Of a stretch of DNA of 64,000 nt, positions 39,918 to 51,467 are shown in pieces. The notes beneath the pieces were generated by a model that did no database searches, had not been told where the DNA came from, and was given only the letters and a program-made list of their open reading frames with translations. The position numbers and the translations under genes are program-made. This stretch comes from Amoebophrya sp. A120 (Eukaryota > Sar > Dinophyceae > Syndiniales > Amoebophryaceae): assembly GCA_905178155.1 (NCBI GenBank), contig CAJINV010000003.1:618720-682719 (forward strand). The letters are read 5' to 3'. How positions within the stretch are numbered: the first letter of the stretch is position 1; every line of letters starts with the position of its first letter.

Positions 39918-41749
39918 ATGGATTTCTTCGCATTTCTGTTGATTAAAGCCCACAAAAGACCTGGCCGTTTATTGCGAGTGTACGCTCAACCACAACCTCA
40001 ACCTGAAAAATATCAAACGAAATGGAGGAACTACAGGAGGAAGACGTCTGCGGTACTAGTACCGATGAGCAGCAGCAGCGAGGACGAACAGGAAGAAGAA
40101 GCGGACGACCACTCGAGTACTCGCACGCCTTCGCAGGAGTTCGGAGAAGGAGCACAAGGGCATCAACCGGCATCCGGGAAGAAGGATAAGATGAACGAAT
40201 CTTCGATTGCATCAGAATCGACTAGCCCGACCTTGATTCTTCCCGGAAATGCTGGCACTGGCAGTGATGTTGAGCATGAAGGTCGTGCACAAGTTGTACA
40301 ACTCTACGAGGAGAACAGCGCTCACGAGCAAGTGGAAGACGAACAAGTTGTGCTGCAGGAAAAGCAACTCTGCGAGAAGAACAGCGCTCACCACGAGCAA
40401 GTGGAACTACACGAACAGGTTGTGGAGGACGACAACGTAAAAATCAACGATAGCAAGAAGAAGAACACCTCCATTAATACCAGCGAGCAAAAGCACGAAG
40501 ACTGTGTGGAGATCATGTTGAAGCCTGACTTGTGCCACGACGAGGACAACATCTTCATCGGGCACCAGCTCAAGGATGATCATCACGGGATGAAGTACGA
40601 CGCAGTGGATGATGACCATGACGAGAAGCTGCAGCTTCTGGTGGAGAAGTTCTTCGTTGTCAAGGCGAACAAACTAGTAGCGTCCGTGTTTTTCGTATGG
40701 CGAAAGCACAAGAATATTTCCCGACGCCGCCGTGCCGAAGCTCTCTCGTTCGGCTCCTTGGCTCCTGCCCTCGCGGTGCAACAAGCGATCCCAGGTTTTC
40801 ATCGGCTAGACTTTTGGGCACGGGTGGACCAGTTGAACATCCGGCTTGATCAAGGTTTCGATTTTACTTGCGACGATCATGAAATCGTAAGGTTCAACAA
40901 ACAACAAGAACGTTGTAGTGCTCGCGACGAGAAGGAAAATAATACTAGTCCGCTCGGTACTTCTATTGGCGACGAAGCAGCAGGACAAGGACAGGTAGGC
41001 CCCGAGGAGGACGTCGTAGTTGACCAGATGAAGGCTACTTCTATTTTGTTGAGCCATGTTGATGAGGATGAGGACCGCGACAGAGCGGCTGAGCTGGGTG
41101 ATGAGGCTGAGCGGTGTGTTGAGACCACCGACCACGAGCAAAACGTCGAAACGAACGAAACCACTGAAGACCACGAGCAACAAAGCGTTGAAAACTGCTC
41201 AACAGAGAAGCACCTCCGTCTGGACCGTGACTGGTCGTGGATGAATTCCAATTCTACTTCGGAACAAAACGAAACAGAAATTTCGACGAAAGACGCATGC
41301 GGAAAAATCGCGGAGGACGACGGTTCGCGGGTGAATGTCGACGCGCTGAAAGCATTTCGCAGACAGGCAATGCAGGACACAGCAGCTGCGCGATCGCGGA
41401 AAAAAACATCTTCGAGCCGACACTATGCATTGCAAAAGTATCGTACTAGTATAAATCGCATGACAAGTTTGCTCAGCATGAGAAATGAAATTTGTCATGC
41501 TGTTTTGCCTTGTTGGAAAGGAGATTTGTAATGCATGACTGCAATTACTACGAGTGCGATACTTTTGCACAGGACCAACACAGCAGCTACAAACCGCCGG
41601 TCTTTCGCTATCCGAGCGTAGATGCCGAGTCCGTCAGGCGAAACCATGCTGAGTCGTGGGATGGCGCTACCCGGTTGACTTATAGATTTTTGACTAATAT
41701 TCTGAAGAAGAAGAGCAGGATGAGGATGAGGACGAATGACAGCAGGTAA
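39918..41749 (+). CDS. Acidic low-complexity protein (557 aa)
   Basis: ATG 39918 follows an in-frame TGA at 39909. The two exons (39918-41423, 41582-41749) total 1674 nt, divisible by three. The product is dominated by Glu, Asp, Gln and His (for instance EEEADDHSS and QVVLQEKQLCEKNS). A better-conserved-looking middle has LLVEKFFVVKANKLVASVFFVWRKHK and AIPGFHRLDFWARVDQLNIRLDQG. Its end is basic (NILKKKSRMRMRTNDSR), next to a possible donor at 41746, so a further exon is not excluded. No family is recognised. It may continue from the frame at 39249-39815. Confidence 0.6.
41424..41577 (+). mobile_element. Introner, family F2
   Basis: This 154 bp element starts TATGCATTGCAAAAGTATCG and ends CGATACTTTTGCACAGGACC, then A. 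The TSD is ACAC (41420-41423 and 41578-41581). Excision joins TSSSRH to SSYKPPVFRYPS. Confidence 0.88.
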
Positions 41750-42442
41750 AGAAAAGTGATAGCTGTGTACTAGTAGTCGCTTTTCAATATGGTCATGACG
41801 TCGAACACTTTTTCGTCTTTCACCGGACGAGAAGATCAAGGGAGACAACATTGACTGCTCTCACACTGGTGCTGCATCATGCAACAAGACCCGATTTATT
41901 TTTGCTGCTTATTCTAAGTACTGTACCACGACTTCGAAGAACCAACTTTGGAACGGCTCTTTGCTTGCCTAGCGTGCTTTGAAAGAGTCTGCACAGAAAA
42001 TGTTGCAGCGATCATGCTGGTGTTTTCCTCTTCTTTCAACATCTCGCGCTTGTCGCCTCAACCTCAAATTCGATCTTCTCTGTTGCTGCTTTAGTTTTCT
42101 GTGATCCCAATTGTTTCTTGTTGCCGCTTTAGAATGAAGTGGTTGTCTACGACGAGGAATGCAATGTTGCCATTGCGTCCGATGTGGCGCTCGCGCTTGC
42201 GTCTTGTTGCGCAACATTTTTCACAGGAGATCGTCACCTTCAAATGATCGATCGCAAAATGTTGATCATCCTCGGTGTTTCTTGTTCACCTAGTTTCAAA
42301 ATCGCGATCCACCTTGTACAAAAGAACTCGCTCGCGTAGTTTGATAATTGATATTTCTGCCGGCAAGAGCAGCACGAGCACCAAGCCCCAGCCAGAGCTT
42401 GCCAGACTTTGTGCTCGAACTAACACCAAAAACAGCAAAAGA
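41750..42442. other. Intergenic, no gene seen
   Basis: No repeat or coding feature is recognised. It may hold the untranslated regions of the neighbouring genes. Confidence 0.45.
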
Positions 42443-42757
42443 ATGCCACGTCGGCGCAACCGCGGTCCTCCCACGGAGGCGGAGTGGGCCCGGATCGCTC
42501 ACTACTCTGCGTTGTATATGGAAACTGTGCGACGCGAAATGGAGGATGCGGAAGGAGCATGGATGTGGGCGGAGGAGGACTGGGATTGGGTGGAAACTGG
42601 TCGTTGGCCGCAGGACAACTACTATCAGGATGACGGCCGTGACGAATGTGGAGGAACCGGCGCCACGAGGGAGGAGAAAAAGTGCGCAATCTGCTGCTCT
42701 ACCGGTGAATCGCCGGATGGGGACGTCGCCGACGAGGAAAGCGACGATGATGACTGA
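42443..42757 (+). CDS. Small acidic hypothetical protein (104 aa)
   Basis: ATG 42443 gives a basic start (MPRRRNRGPPTEAEW). An aromatic, acidic middle follows (MEDAEGAWMWAEEDWDWVE), then a Cys cluster (KKCAICCSTGES) and an acidic tail (VADEESDDDD). The frame is open upstream to 42275, but the earlier part looks non-coding. The CxxCC pattern could begin a zinc knuckle, but there is no second half. No intron is seen. Confidence 0.5.
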   Translation: MPRRRNRGPPTEAEWARIAHYSALYMETVRREMEDAEGAWMWAEEDWDWVETGRWPQDNYYQDDGRDECGGTGATREEKKCAICCSTGESPDGDVADEESDDDD

Positions 42758-43834
42758 GTCTGCCACTTGAAGACCAAGGCCTAGTATCGCGTTTATATGA
42801 TACGTCGTAATTTTTGTTTTGATATTTCGTTTTCGCCTCTGTAGAAGAACAGAGAAGAAGGAGAAGCAAAAATAATTGTTGCCGTGTCGACAAGCTCAAG
42901 CGACTTGATGGCTACAGATAAGAAAAATGTTTATTTCGTCGCGGTGCGGTACACGACCGTGTACGTGTAATATAGTTCGTTCTCTAGCGAAAAACAAAAA
43001 GCTTACGTTGTCAAAATGTTCTGGTCGGTCTTGTAGGTCCGTGCATATAACCTGCTGCTTCATCTGGGCGGTGTTGTACTGGCTATAGATACGAAACCTA
43101 ATGACGCTGCTCGTATCTATTCGTTTTCGTAACCAAAACATATAACGAGACAAAAAGCCACACGACGTTTATTGCTGGGCGGCCTGTAACAAGAACTTCA
43201 ACTTTTCACCGGCTGGAAATGACTCTAGTACTGAGAAATTATAGATACTGCCACGACAAGGAATTTCGATTTCAGGGGGCACGACGTGCTTCTGCAGCGA
43301 AATGTACTGACACAAAAATGTAAACAAAGACTATGGACGAGAGGCGAAGATATTTGAAGATAAGACCAACATCAATTTTTTGCAGGCACAGGAGGATGAT
43401 GCGACTACGTGGTAAATCTTTCCACGTCGCCGCGTTCTCCCTCGGCGGCTCCCTCCGGATCATTTCAGCCTTCTTCTTTAAAGTGCCTCGTTGTCGTTTC
43501 ACCGTTCTTTAGGTGCTGGTTTTGGTAAGGAGGCACTGCTTGTGGGTGGTCTATCTTGAGCGAGGGACATCAGCTCCTCCGAATTTGAATTTCGGTTGCC
43601 CCGAGGAGGGGTCTTGAAGATCAGGGCGGTACTACTAGTGGTCAGCACCAAGAGGGAGCAAATACACGACTCGGAGTTGTTGTTGGTGTTGTATGAGTGT
43701 ATAACGGTGTTGAGAGCTCGAGCTGGGACGAGGACGAGCCGGTTGCTTTTGTTGGGTCGTAAAGTCGTCAGAGATTTTGGCGAAAGTAGGGAAAGATCGG
43801 CCGCCCTAAGAGCAGGGCTGCCCCTGTTTCAAAG
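42758..43834. other. Intergenic, no gene seen
   Basis: This spacer lies before the anoctamin gene. The overlapping open frame at 43596-44066 is a shadow of the first anoctamin exon. Confidence 0.45.
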
Positions 43835-46800
43835 ATGTTCGGGTCTTTCTTTGGTGGTGGAGAAACAACGGCGCCTCCTACCGCGCCGCCAGACCTCGAG
43901 GCCGGACCCGAAACTACTCAAGCTGATAAAACCGCCGCCTCCACCGGCGTCGAAGTCGATCTCGATACAGCAGGAGCAGCGGGCCAAGATCTACCGCAAG
44001 GCGGAGGTACAACTTCTACCTTCGAGGCAGCCACTGTGGCGGATCTCTTGGCCGGAAAGACAGTGACGCGGCTGGCTAAGGTAGTCTCGGATGCGGACCC
44101 AGTTGCGGAGCAGCCCCAGGCACAGCTGTTGAACGATGTTTTCAATACCGCGAAAGGCAACAAGCAGACCGGGGCTGCACCTCCACCTGTCAGCGCCGCG
44201 GCTGCTCAACGTCTTGGGGTGTCAACATCTGCCGCAACAAGTGGAACAAGCGCGGCAACCGCAATACCGCACCATGCCAAAGCGCCGCGGGATAAGTCGG
44301 CTACGATGCAGAAGCTGCTGCAAGCCCGCGTGCCGGCGTTCACTGAGATGAAGCGGTCGCCCGACCTGCTGGACTACAGCATGGTTTTGATCGTCCCGAA
44401 CCCGGATCACCCCGAAGGTCCCGCGAACTATCCCGTGGACTACGACGACGCAAAGGACATCTACGAAAACATCTTTCCCATCCAAAATCGGGCCCTGGAG
44501 GCGGCGTTTATGCAAGCCTGGTCGGAGCTGAGTTCCTTCGATTTGACGGCGCTGAGCACCTTCGAAAAGCTCAAGTACGGGTATTTGAACTATTCCCCCG
44601 AGGTAGTGGTAGCCGCGCCGGAAGATGTTGGAGGCGAGGTGGACGCGGGAGGTGGCTTGTTCGCAGGAGGAGGTACCGCTGCCGGTCGTGCTGGAGGTCC
44701 TTCAGAAAATACTACGACTAGCGCTGGAATCGGGAACATTGGCTCCCGTGTGGCAAAAACGGAGGGCCGCGGTGGTTCTACTGCGGATCTTCATGGAGCT
44801 GCGGCACCACCTTCAGGCTCAGGAGCAAAGCAGAAAAGCAAGAGCGAGGGAGAGGACACTGCCCGAGACGAGATTCTCGACGAAGAGCACGGACTACTTG
44901 GCGACGATCTCTCCCATGGAGCACAAATAGAACTTGAAGGGCACCATCTCATGCTGCCCATCATCCGAACAGATGACGAACAGGAAGTTGAGGTACTTCG
45001 GGGCCGAAATAGGAAATCAAGGTCTCATCGCTATTCTTTGGACAAGACCAAGAGCAATTGTCTTTTTTTCGCCTTTTAGAGTTTCTACTGCTCGCTCAGC
45101 ACTGGTGATCCCACTCCGGATAGAATTTTCGTTTATTCAACACATCATCAGAGACTCCCTGACCCCATGATATCACCGTCAGCGGCTTCGGAGGAGGGTA
45201 TTGGTTTCGTGTCCGAGGCTGTGGATTCGCCCCAGAACCTGCAGCAAGTATTACCCCACGCCCAGTTTCCGCAGCGTGGCGCACCCGTTCCGGCCCCGCC
45301 CGCTGGTACGACACCGCCGGTACGACGCCCGGGGGCGTTTTTCCGTCCATCCGGAGCTGACTGCGAAGACGATGTTGAGCATTTGCAGCACGCACGGTGG
45401 TCGGGCAGTAGCGATGCAAGCGTAATCGTGACCCTTGCGAACCCCGATGGCGATGCCAATGGCCCCGGTGCGTTACGTAGCGGTGGCGAGAGTGAGAATA
45501 ATACCGGAGCAGACGAAGTACAAAATGTAAAAAGCCGTGGTCTTATTGATAGTGACAGCACGGATGCCTCAATGAGCAGGCCGGCGAGCAGCCGGGACCA
45601 CGGTGGTGGCAGCAGTAGGGGCCGGTTTCTCAAGCTTGCGCTTCCTAGTTCGATCGACTTCACGAAGCTTTCCTCGCTCGGAAAGCGGAAGAAGCAAACG
45701 CAGCAGACGGAGCCGCCCAAGAATTTTTCCCGGGGCGGAACACTCGTGCAAATGGACGACGGCAGCTACCGCCACGCGAGCACTACCATCCGACATGACT
45801 CGCTGCGCGACGAGCAAAACACCGCAGAGGACGAACCCCTGGACTGGAACTGCCGCGACCTGCTCACGCTCGTGCGGAACACCATCGTGTACATTCTGGT
45901 GTACGAGTGCGACCTGACCGTGGACTTGATGTTTGCGCCGTCCTACCGCAACATCTACCTGCTCATCGTCGCCGACAAGCACGACATCGAGCGCGCGGCC
46001 GCGAACTCGCGGTTTCTGACCAAAGTGCGCTGGGACCGCGTGGACACGGAGGGCTTCGAACCCCACGACGACCGCAACAACCTGTTGGTGGATAACTACC
46101 TGGGTGACCGCTTCGTGTACGAAAGGTACAAGAAAATGGTGGAGGTGTTCGAGAGACACAAGGCCACCATGCCGCGGGAGGTCCGGCGGTACCACTACAA
46201 CAAACTGGTGGAGCTGTACTCGTTCGAAACGGTCCGCCGACAGGAAGACGAGCTGGCTGCGGACGGTGGCACGCCCACCAGCAAGTTTTCCGCGGCGAGC
46301 GCCGTGAAGATGTTGAACAATCACGGAGCGGCAGCTCCCGGCGGAAACAAAGTAGTACAGCTCCAACGCGGTTCTAGTAAGCGGCAGCTGAAGAGTCCAA
46401 AACAAGCGGCGAAGGAAGAAAAACTGACCCCAAAAGAGGAGAAAAAGGCGCAAGTGCAGCGGGCGCTGTACATCCGGTACCTGGAAAAGCGCACGCAGGG
46501 ACTGACCTCGTTTCGCGCCATGTTCGAGGTGAATCGGGAGTATAAGCTGCGCAAGAAGCCCCTGAAAAAGCTCCAGAGCATCTGGGACCGGATGGGGTGC
46601 GAGTGCGGCCCCCTCTGGGTGGTCTACCCCTACTCGGTCGGAAAATCACACGTGCCCTGGGCCAAGCACCAGGTCCGCAACTTATTGGGAAAAAAGGTAG
46701 CCGTGAACTTCAGTCCGGCCGACCGGTTGGAACTGATCAACAACACGATCGAGGCGCACTTGGACTTGGCGGACTTGCTGCTGTACCGGGGCGGGGTGTT

Positions 46801-49800
46801 TCTGCGGGATTATTTCCCCCTGGAGGATTTGCGTTTGAAAGCCCTAGCCACCGTGCCTATGGAGGAATATCTCCTCCGCGGCGACGATATCACGCTGAAA
46901 CGCGGGATGTTTCCCGTGGGTTCGAGGTACTTTGTTACGAAACCGGACGAGGAGTATTTGCGCGCCAGACACGCGGTTTTGAAGTACCGGGACGAGGAAA
47001 AGCAGAAGCGCACGTCCGCCAGGAAGACGCTCCGGAAGTTCTGCTGCTTTTGTTGCCCGACACTGCGTATGACTTGCAAAACAAGTATCGTAGTACTCGT
47101 ACGAGATTCTTGCAGTCTGGCATGAGAGATCCGGTTTTTTTTATCTGAATCTGCATAACAAGTTTTCTGAGAAGTCATGCGATTTGTACTAGTGCGATTA
47201 GGATACTTTGCAATGCATAGTGCGAAAAGCCATGCACATGACGGACGACAATCCGTACCGTGTGCTTAACAGCGACGGCTGCATCTGCGACGTGGCGGGC
47301 AAACTGGAGATTTTCGGCGACATTGACGATCAAAAGGAGCACATCCTGGCGGAAGCGGAGGAGCTGCGAAAGATCCAGGAAGAAATGGACAGGGAGAACA
47401 GTGATCCCTTTGGGATTTCTGATGACTCGTTGTCCCCGAACAAGAGAAATTCATCCAACAAGCGCATCACCACCAGTTTCCAGAAGAAGCGGGGGAGTAA
47501 AAGTGACCGGATCGCGAAAAGGTACGACTACGAGAAGATGTTTCAGAAGTTGTCCGTCGAGGGCATGCCTAGGCCCAAGCTGCCGAACACGCTGGAGAAG
47601 TACCTGGCGCTGCGGTCGGAGCACGCGTACTTTGGGCAAAAGCTCGGCATCTACTGCGTGTTTGTGCGGCACTTCGCGAGCGCGCTGCGGACGCCCGCGG
47701 AGTTCGGGCTACTCGTCACGCTGTTTCAGGCGATCATTTCCTACCTGGACCTGGACACGACGGACCCGACACAGAGCGGTCTGAAGTGGACCGCCAGCCA
47801 CGGCGTCCCGCTTTTGAACGCTGCGTTTTTGGCGTGGTGGGGCCCGTCCTACATTGCCAGCTGGGAGCGCGTGCAGAAAAGGAAAATGCTGCAGCTTTTT
47901 GGGGTGGTTCCGGGGAAGAACTACAAGCACGCCAGCAAACACCAACCACGGAAACGCTTCCACGGGCTGAAGCAGAAATCCGCAATCACCGGCGAGTACG
48001 AGGTGGTCTTTCCGGTTCGCGAGGCGCGCGCGCGCGCGATGTATTCGAACCTGTGCTCCATGCTGTTCTGCACGCTGGTGTTGTGCATCGTGGTCGGCGT
48101 TTCTGGTATTCAGTTTGTCATCTACGAGCACACCATGATCTCGTTCAGTGACAGTCTCTCGTACAACTACTCGCTGGAGCTGATCGGCGTGATGAATGCG
48201 GTCGTGGTCTTGATCTTCAACGCCATCTATTCTTACGTCGGGCTGTGGCTCACGCACTACGAGAACCACGCGACCTACGAAGGTTTTTTGGAGTCCTTTG
48301 CCATCAAAAGCTGTGTGTTTCAGTTTTTAAACAGTTACTCCGCGCTGTTTTACCAGGCGTTCGCGCAGAAATTTTTGCTGCGGCGGATTGCGAAGGGCCT
48401 CGGGAACGACAAGAGCGATGAATGGTACGACATGCAGTACGACGCCATCTGCCCGAAGGAGTCGATTCTCTTCGGGAGCACCTGCGAGATGGGGACGACA
48501 AACCGCACCCTGGTATCATTAGTTCTGGTTTTCATGGCGCGCAACGTCACGGAGCTGGGGCTGCCGATTTTGGCGCATTGGTGGGCGGAGTGGAAGCGGA
48601 AGACCAACCTGCGCGCGATGGACGCGCAGCGCTGGGCGTTTACAAAACAGGGCGAAAAAAGCATGCTCGGCCGGGCCTTGCTCCGAATATCCACCACCGT
48701 AGCTTTGCCAGGCCAAGGCGGAGGCATCACCACCGCGGGAGCAGGCGATACAGCTGCCACCTCAAGCGTAAAGATGGAGCGCCCCGCGGCCGATGGTAAA
48801 AGAAATGTCGACGACGCTACAACTGGAGTGGTCCAGGCGAGCAAAACCCCGGTAGCTGGACCTCCTGCGGCTACAGTTCAGATAGACGCTTCTGGTAAAA
48901 TTGCGCAACAAGAGCACCGCCAATCTAGTACCCTGGAGAGGAGCAGCACGATGACGTCGAAGCCGCCCTCCTCCTCCGCAGGGCCTGTCTTCGCTAATGC
49001 GGTTTTCAAGGCGGGACTCGAACAAGATCGATCCTCGAGCACGTTGAACACCGTAGTACAGGCGGAAAATGAAATCCAGTTAGACGACATTACGTTCAAC
49101 ACTGCACCTACGAGCAGGGAAGATGCATACGCAGCCAATGCGAATGCCCGCACTACACTCCAGCTCGCTTCCTCGCACAAGCTCCCGAAGCCCAACGAGC
49201 GCGGAGGGGGAGGCAGCCACCCGTCGAAGCCGCGGGCTAGAGGTGCACCTGTTCTTGCCGTGTTCGATGCTCCTGGTGACATTACTTCCCAGCAGATCGA
49301 GGGGTCGCATAATGCTGCGGACGAGCAGGATAACGACCGTAGCGGTCCAGTTGGAGGCGGGACAACAGCGAAGAAGATGTCCCTTGAGGAGGCATTTGGA
49401 AACGCAACGTCAACAGTACTAGCTGCCGATCCGAATAAACGCGACGACGCCCCCCGGCTGACTCCGCTGGAAGAGCTTGTGCAAAAGTACGACCGCGAGA
49501 ATGCCGCCCTACAGGCTATCTACGTGGGGGAGGAACCGGAATTGCCGGACTACTTTTACGACGACACTGCGGAGTACGACGCGAAAGCCGTCCGGGCAGC
49601 GCGCCACGCGGGCTCGTTCACCGAGAAGAGCGGCGGCGCCGACTTGCCCATCGACCGCAGCTCCTCGAATGCCTCGTCGAAAGAGTCCGTGCGGCCACCG
49701 AAGAAGCGCGACTTCGAGGAAGACGAAGACGGCCCCAGCGGTTTACGCCGAGAAACGTCCGGCATCGTCGTGCCTGCTCCACCGACGAATATGGTTGGTC

Positions 49801-50768
49801 TTGCGGTAGTTCCGGTTGCGCCTTCTCCGAAAGTAGAAACGAGTGCAGTGGACGATGAGCGGTATCCTGCTGCTGGTACACGTCCTCCAGCGAAGGTAAA
49901 AATCGCGGACGGAAGAGGTGGCGAACGAGATGAAGTAGATGAGCCAAAAAGTCGTGACGGCCCTACGGCGGAAGTGGCCGAGGACCACAGCCGGTTACAC
50001 GATTCGAAAGCTTCGCACGACTCCGGGTCATCCACAATTTCGCGCCCCCTGCCGCTGCCCGTGACCCAAACCGGACTGCTTACCGATGCGAAGCTGCTGG
50101 AGAACAGCTTGGGCGCGCAGGTGCAGGAGCAGCGGTACCGCTCAGCTTACGGCACACCGACCTTCGCGTTCGACGGCACGATTGATGACTATAGTGAGCT
50201 GTGTGTGATGTTTGGCTTTCTGATGTTGTTTTCCATCGCGCTGCCCATGGTCTCGATGCTCATTTACCTGGCCTGCGTCATGGAAGTCGCCGTGGACAGC
50301 TTCAAATTCACGCGCGTGATTCGCCGGCCGTTTCCCGCGCAAGCCGTCCAGGGAGTCGGGGTCTGGATCTCCATTCTGCGGGCGGTGGTCTGGGCCAGCG
50401 TCCCCACGAACGCGTGCCTGTTGGTCGTCACGGCCCAAATTCACACCAAGGACGAAACGCTGCAGGACATCGTGGGCAACAAGGACACGGCCGCCATCTT
50501 CGGCATCGCGTTCTTCCTGGCGCTGATAAAATTTGTCGCCATGCACAGCTCCCCAGAGGACCGGAATTTCCAGCAGGTTACGCAGCGCATTGACCACTGC
50601 ATGAACAAGCTGATGATGCCCTTGCCGGGGAAGAGTAAACTGGACATGGAACTGCTGCACGAAGACGCCGGCGGCGAGCAGACCGACTTCCGCATTCGTC
50701 AACCGTACGAGTTCACGAAAACGCCGGTGTTTCGAAGAGCGCAGTCCATGTCGCAAACGAATCTGTGA
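43835..50768 (+). CDS. Anoctamin / TMEM16-family membrane protein (2205 aa)
   Basis: TMEM16 proteins are calcium-activated chloride channels or lipid scramblases. Three exons (43835-44992, 45152-47067, 47225-50768) total 6618 nt, a multiple of three. The N-terminal ~600 residues are low complexity. The cytosolic dimer-like region starts near DWNCRDLLTLVRNTIVYILV. Family signatures follow: YFGQKLGIYCVFVRHFASAL (first membrane helix, ~1160), FLAWWGPSYIASWERVQKRK (~1225), LTHYENHATYEGFLESF with VFQFLNSYSALFYQAFAQ (~1370-1400), LVSLVLVFMARNVTELGLP (~1453), and near 2010 YSELCVMFGFLMLFSIALP with EVAVDSFKFTRVIRRPFP. The two conserved membrane halves are separated by a ~500-residue disordered, charged insert, unusual for the family. 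There is one GT-AG intron (44993-45151) and one introner (47068-47219). Channel versus scramblase activity cannot be told. Confidence 0.9.
44993..45151 (+). other. Conventional GT-AG intron in anoctamin gene
   Basis: The donor is GAG|GTACTT and the acceptor ATCATCAG|AGACTC, phase 0, joining DEQEVE to RLPDPMISPS. Without it the first open frame would stop at 45079. Confidence 0.75.
47068..47219 (+). mobile_element. Introner, family F2, with two left-type ends
   Basis: The left end TATGACTTGCAAAACAAG and the right end CTTTGCAATGCATA are both of the ATGCATTGCAAAG type, unlike other F2 copies. The TSD is TGCG (47064-47067 and 47221-47224). Excision joins CCFCCPTLR to KAMHMTDDNPYR. GTATGA...CATAG edges also allow a GT-AG reading one codon different. 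Confidence 0.9.
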
Positions 50769-51467
50769 GGACGGAAAACTACAGGCCGTGTCCCGGTAAT
50801 TGTACTTGTTTGCAGCCAGTAGAGCGAGGCTGCAGCATAGTACAATATGACGGGCACATTTTCGCCAAACGTGAAGCTGTGTCTTATTCGACGCAGATGA
50901 CCTTCATGTGCCACTTCAAAGTCGTGCAAGTACGGCAAACCCATTTTCCGCATCGTTGGCCTGTTCCGTGAGGAGCCTGGTGTTGCATGCTGGAGGTGCA
51001 GCGCATCAGTCTAGTACCTCTGCTTGCTGTAAAAAAGCAAACATCTTCACAGCGCAGCCACTGGTTCTTGCCTACTTGTTGACTCAGTGCTAAAAGTAAA
51101 ACAGATGTTGAGAGACGCAAAGTAAGCAGTACTAGCAAGGAAATGGAATTTTTTGAGTGCACACTTCAAAATCAAAATGTTGATGTTTTTGTCACGCCCA
51201 GAGTTGTTCAAAATAAATCAAGCCTTCTTGACGATTGAATTTCTACGTACTTGTGGTTGGACTCTTACTTGCAGCTTTATTGTCGTGCAGGCCGTTGAGA
51301 GTAATGCTAATGTATGGCCAAGCAGCAACCGCCCATCTAGCAATCATTATTCCACCATCAGTCAACATCTACGTTTTAGTTGTATAACTTTGAAGAGATT
51401 TTTCAATTGAAACCGCGGTTGTGCTCGTGCTTCCGAGGAGTTCCCACCAAGAACCGCGATCAAGAAG
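50769..51467. other. Intergenic, no gene seen
   Basis: No repeat or coding feature is recognised between the anoctamin stop codon and the next start. Confidence 0.5.

Noticed and set aside
39249-41749. A single gene joining 39249-39815 to 39918-41749 through a GT-AG intron
   Set aside because: The good donor at 39770 has no acceptor that keeps the downstream frame; the CCCAC direct repeat at the putative edges also gives the wrong frame.
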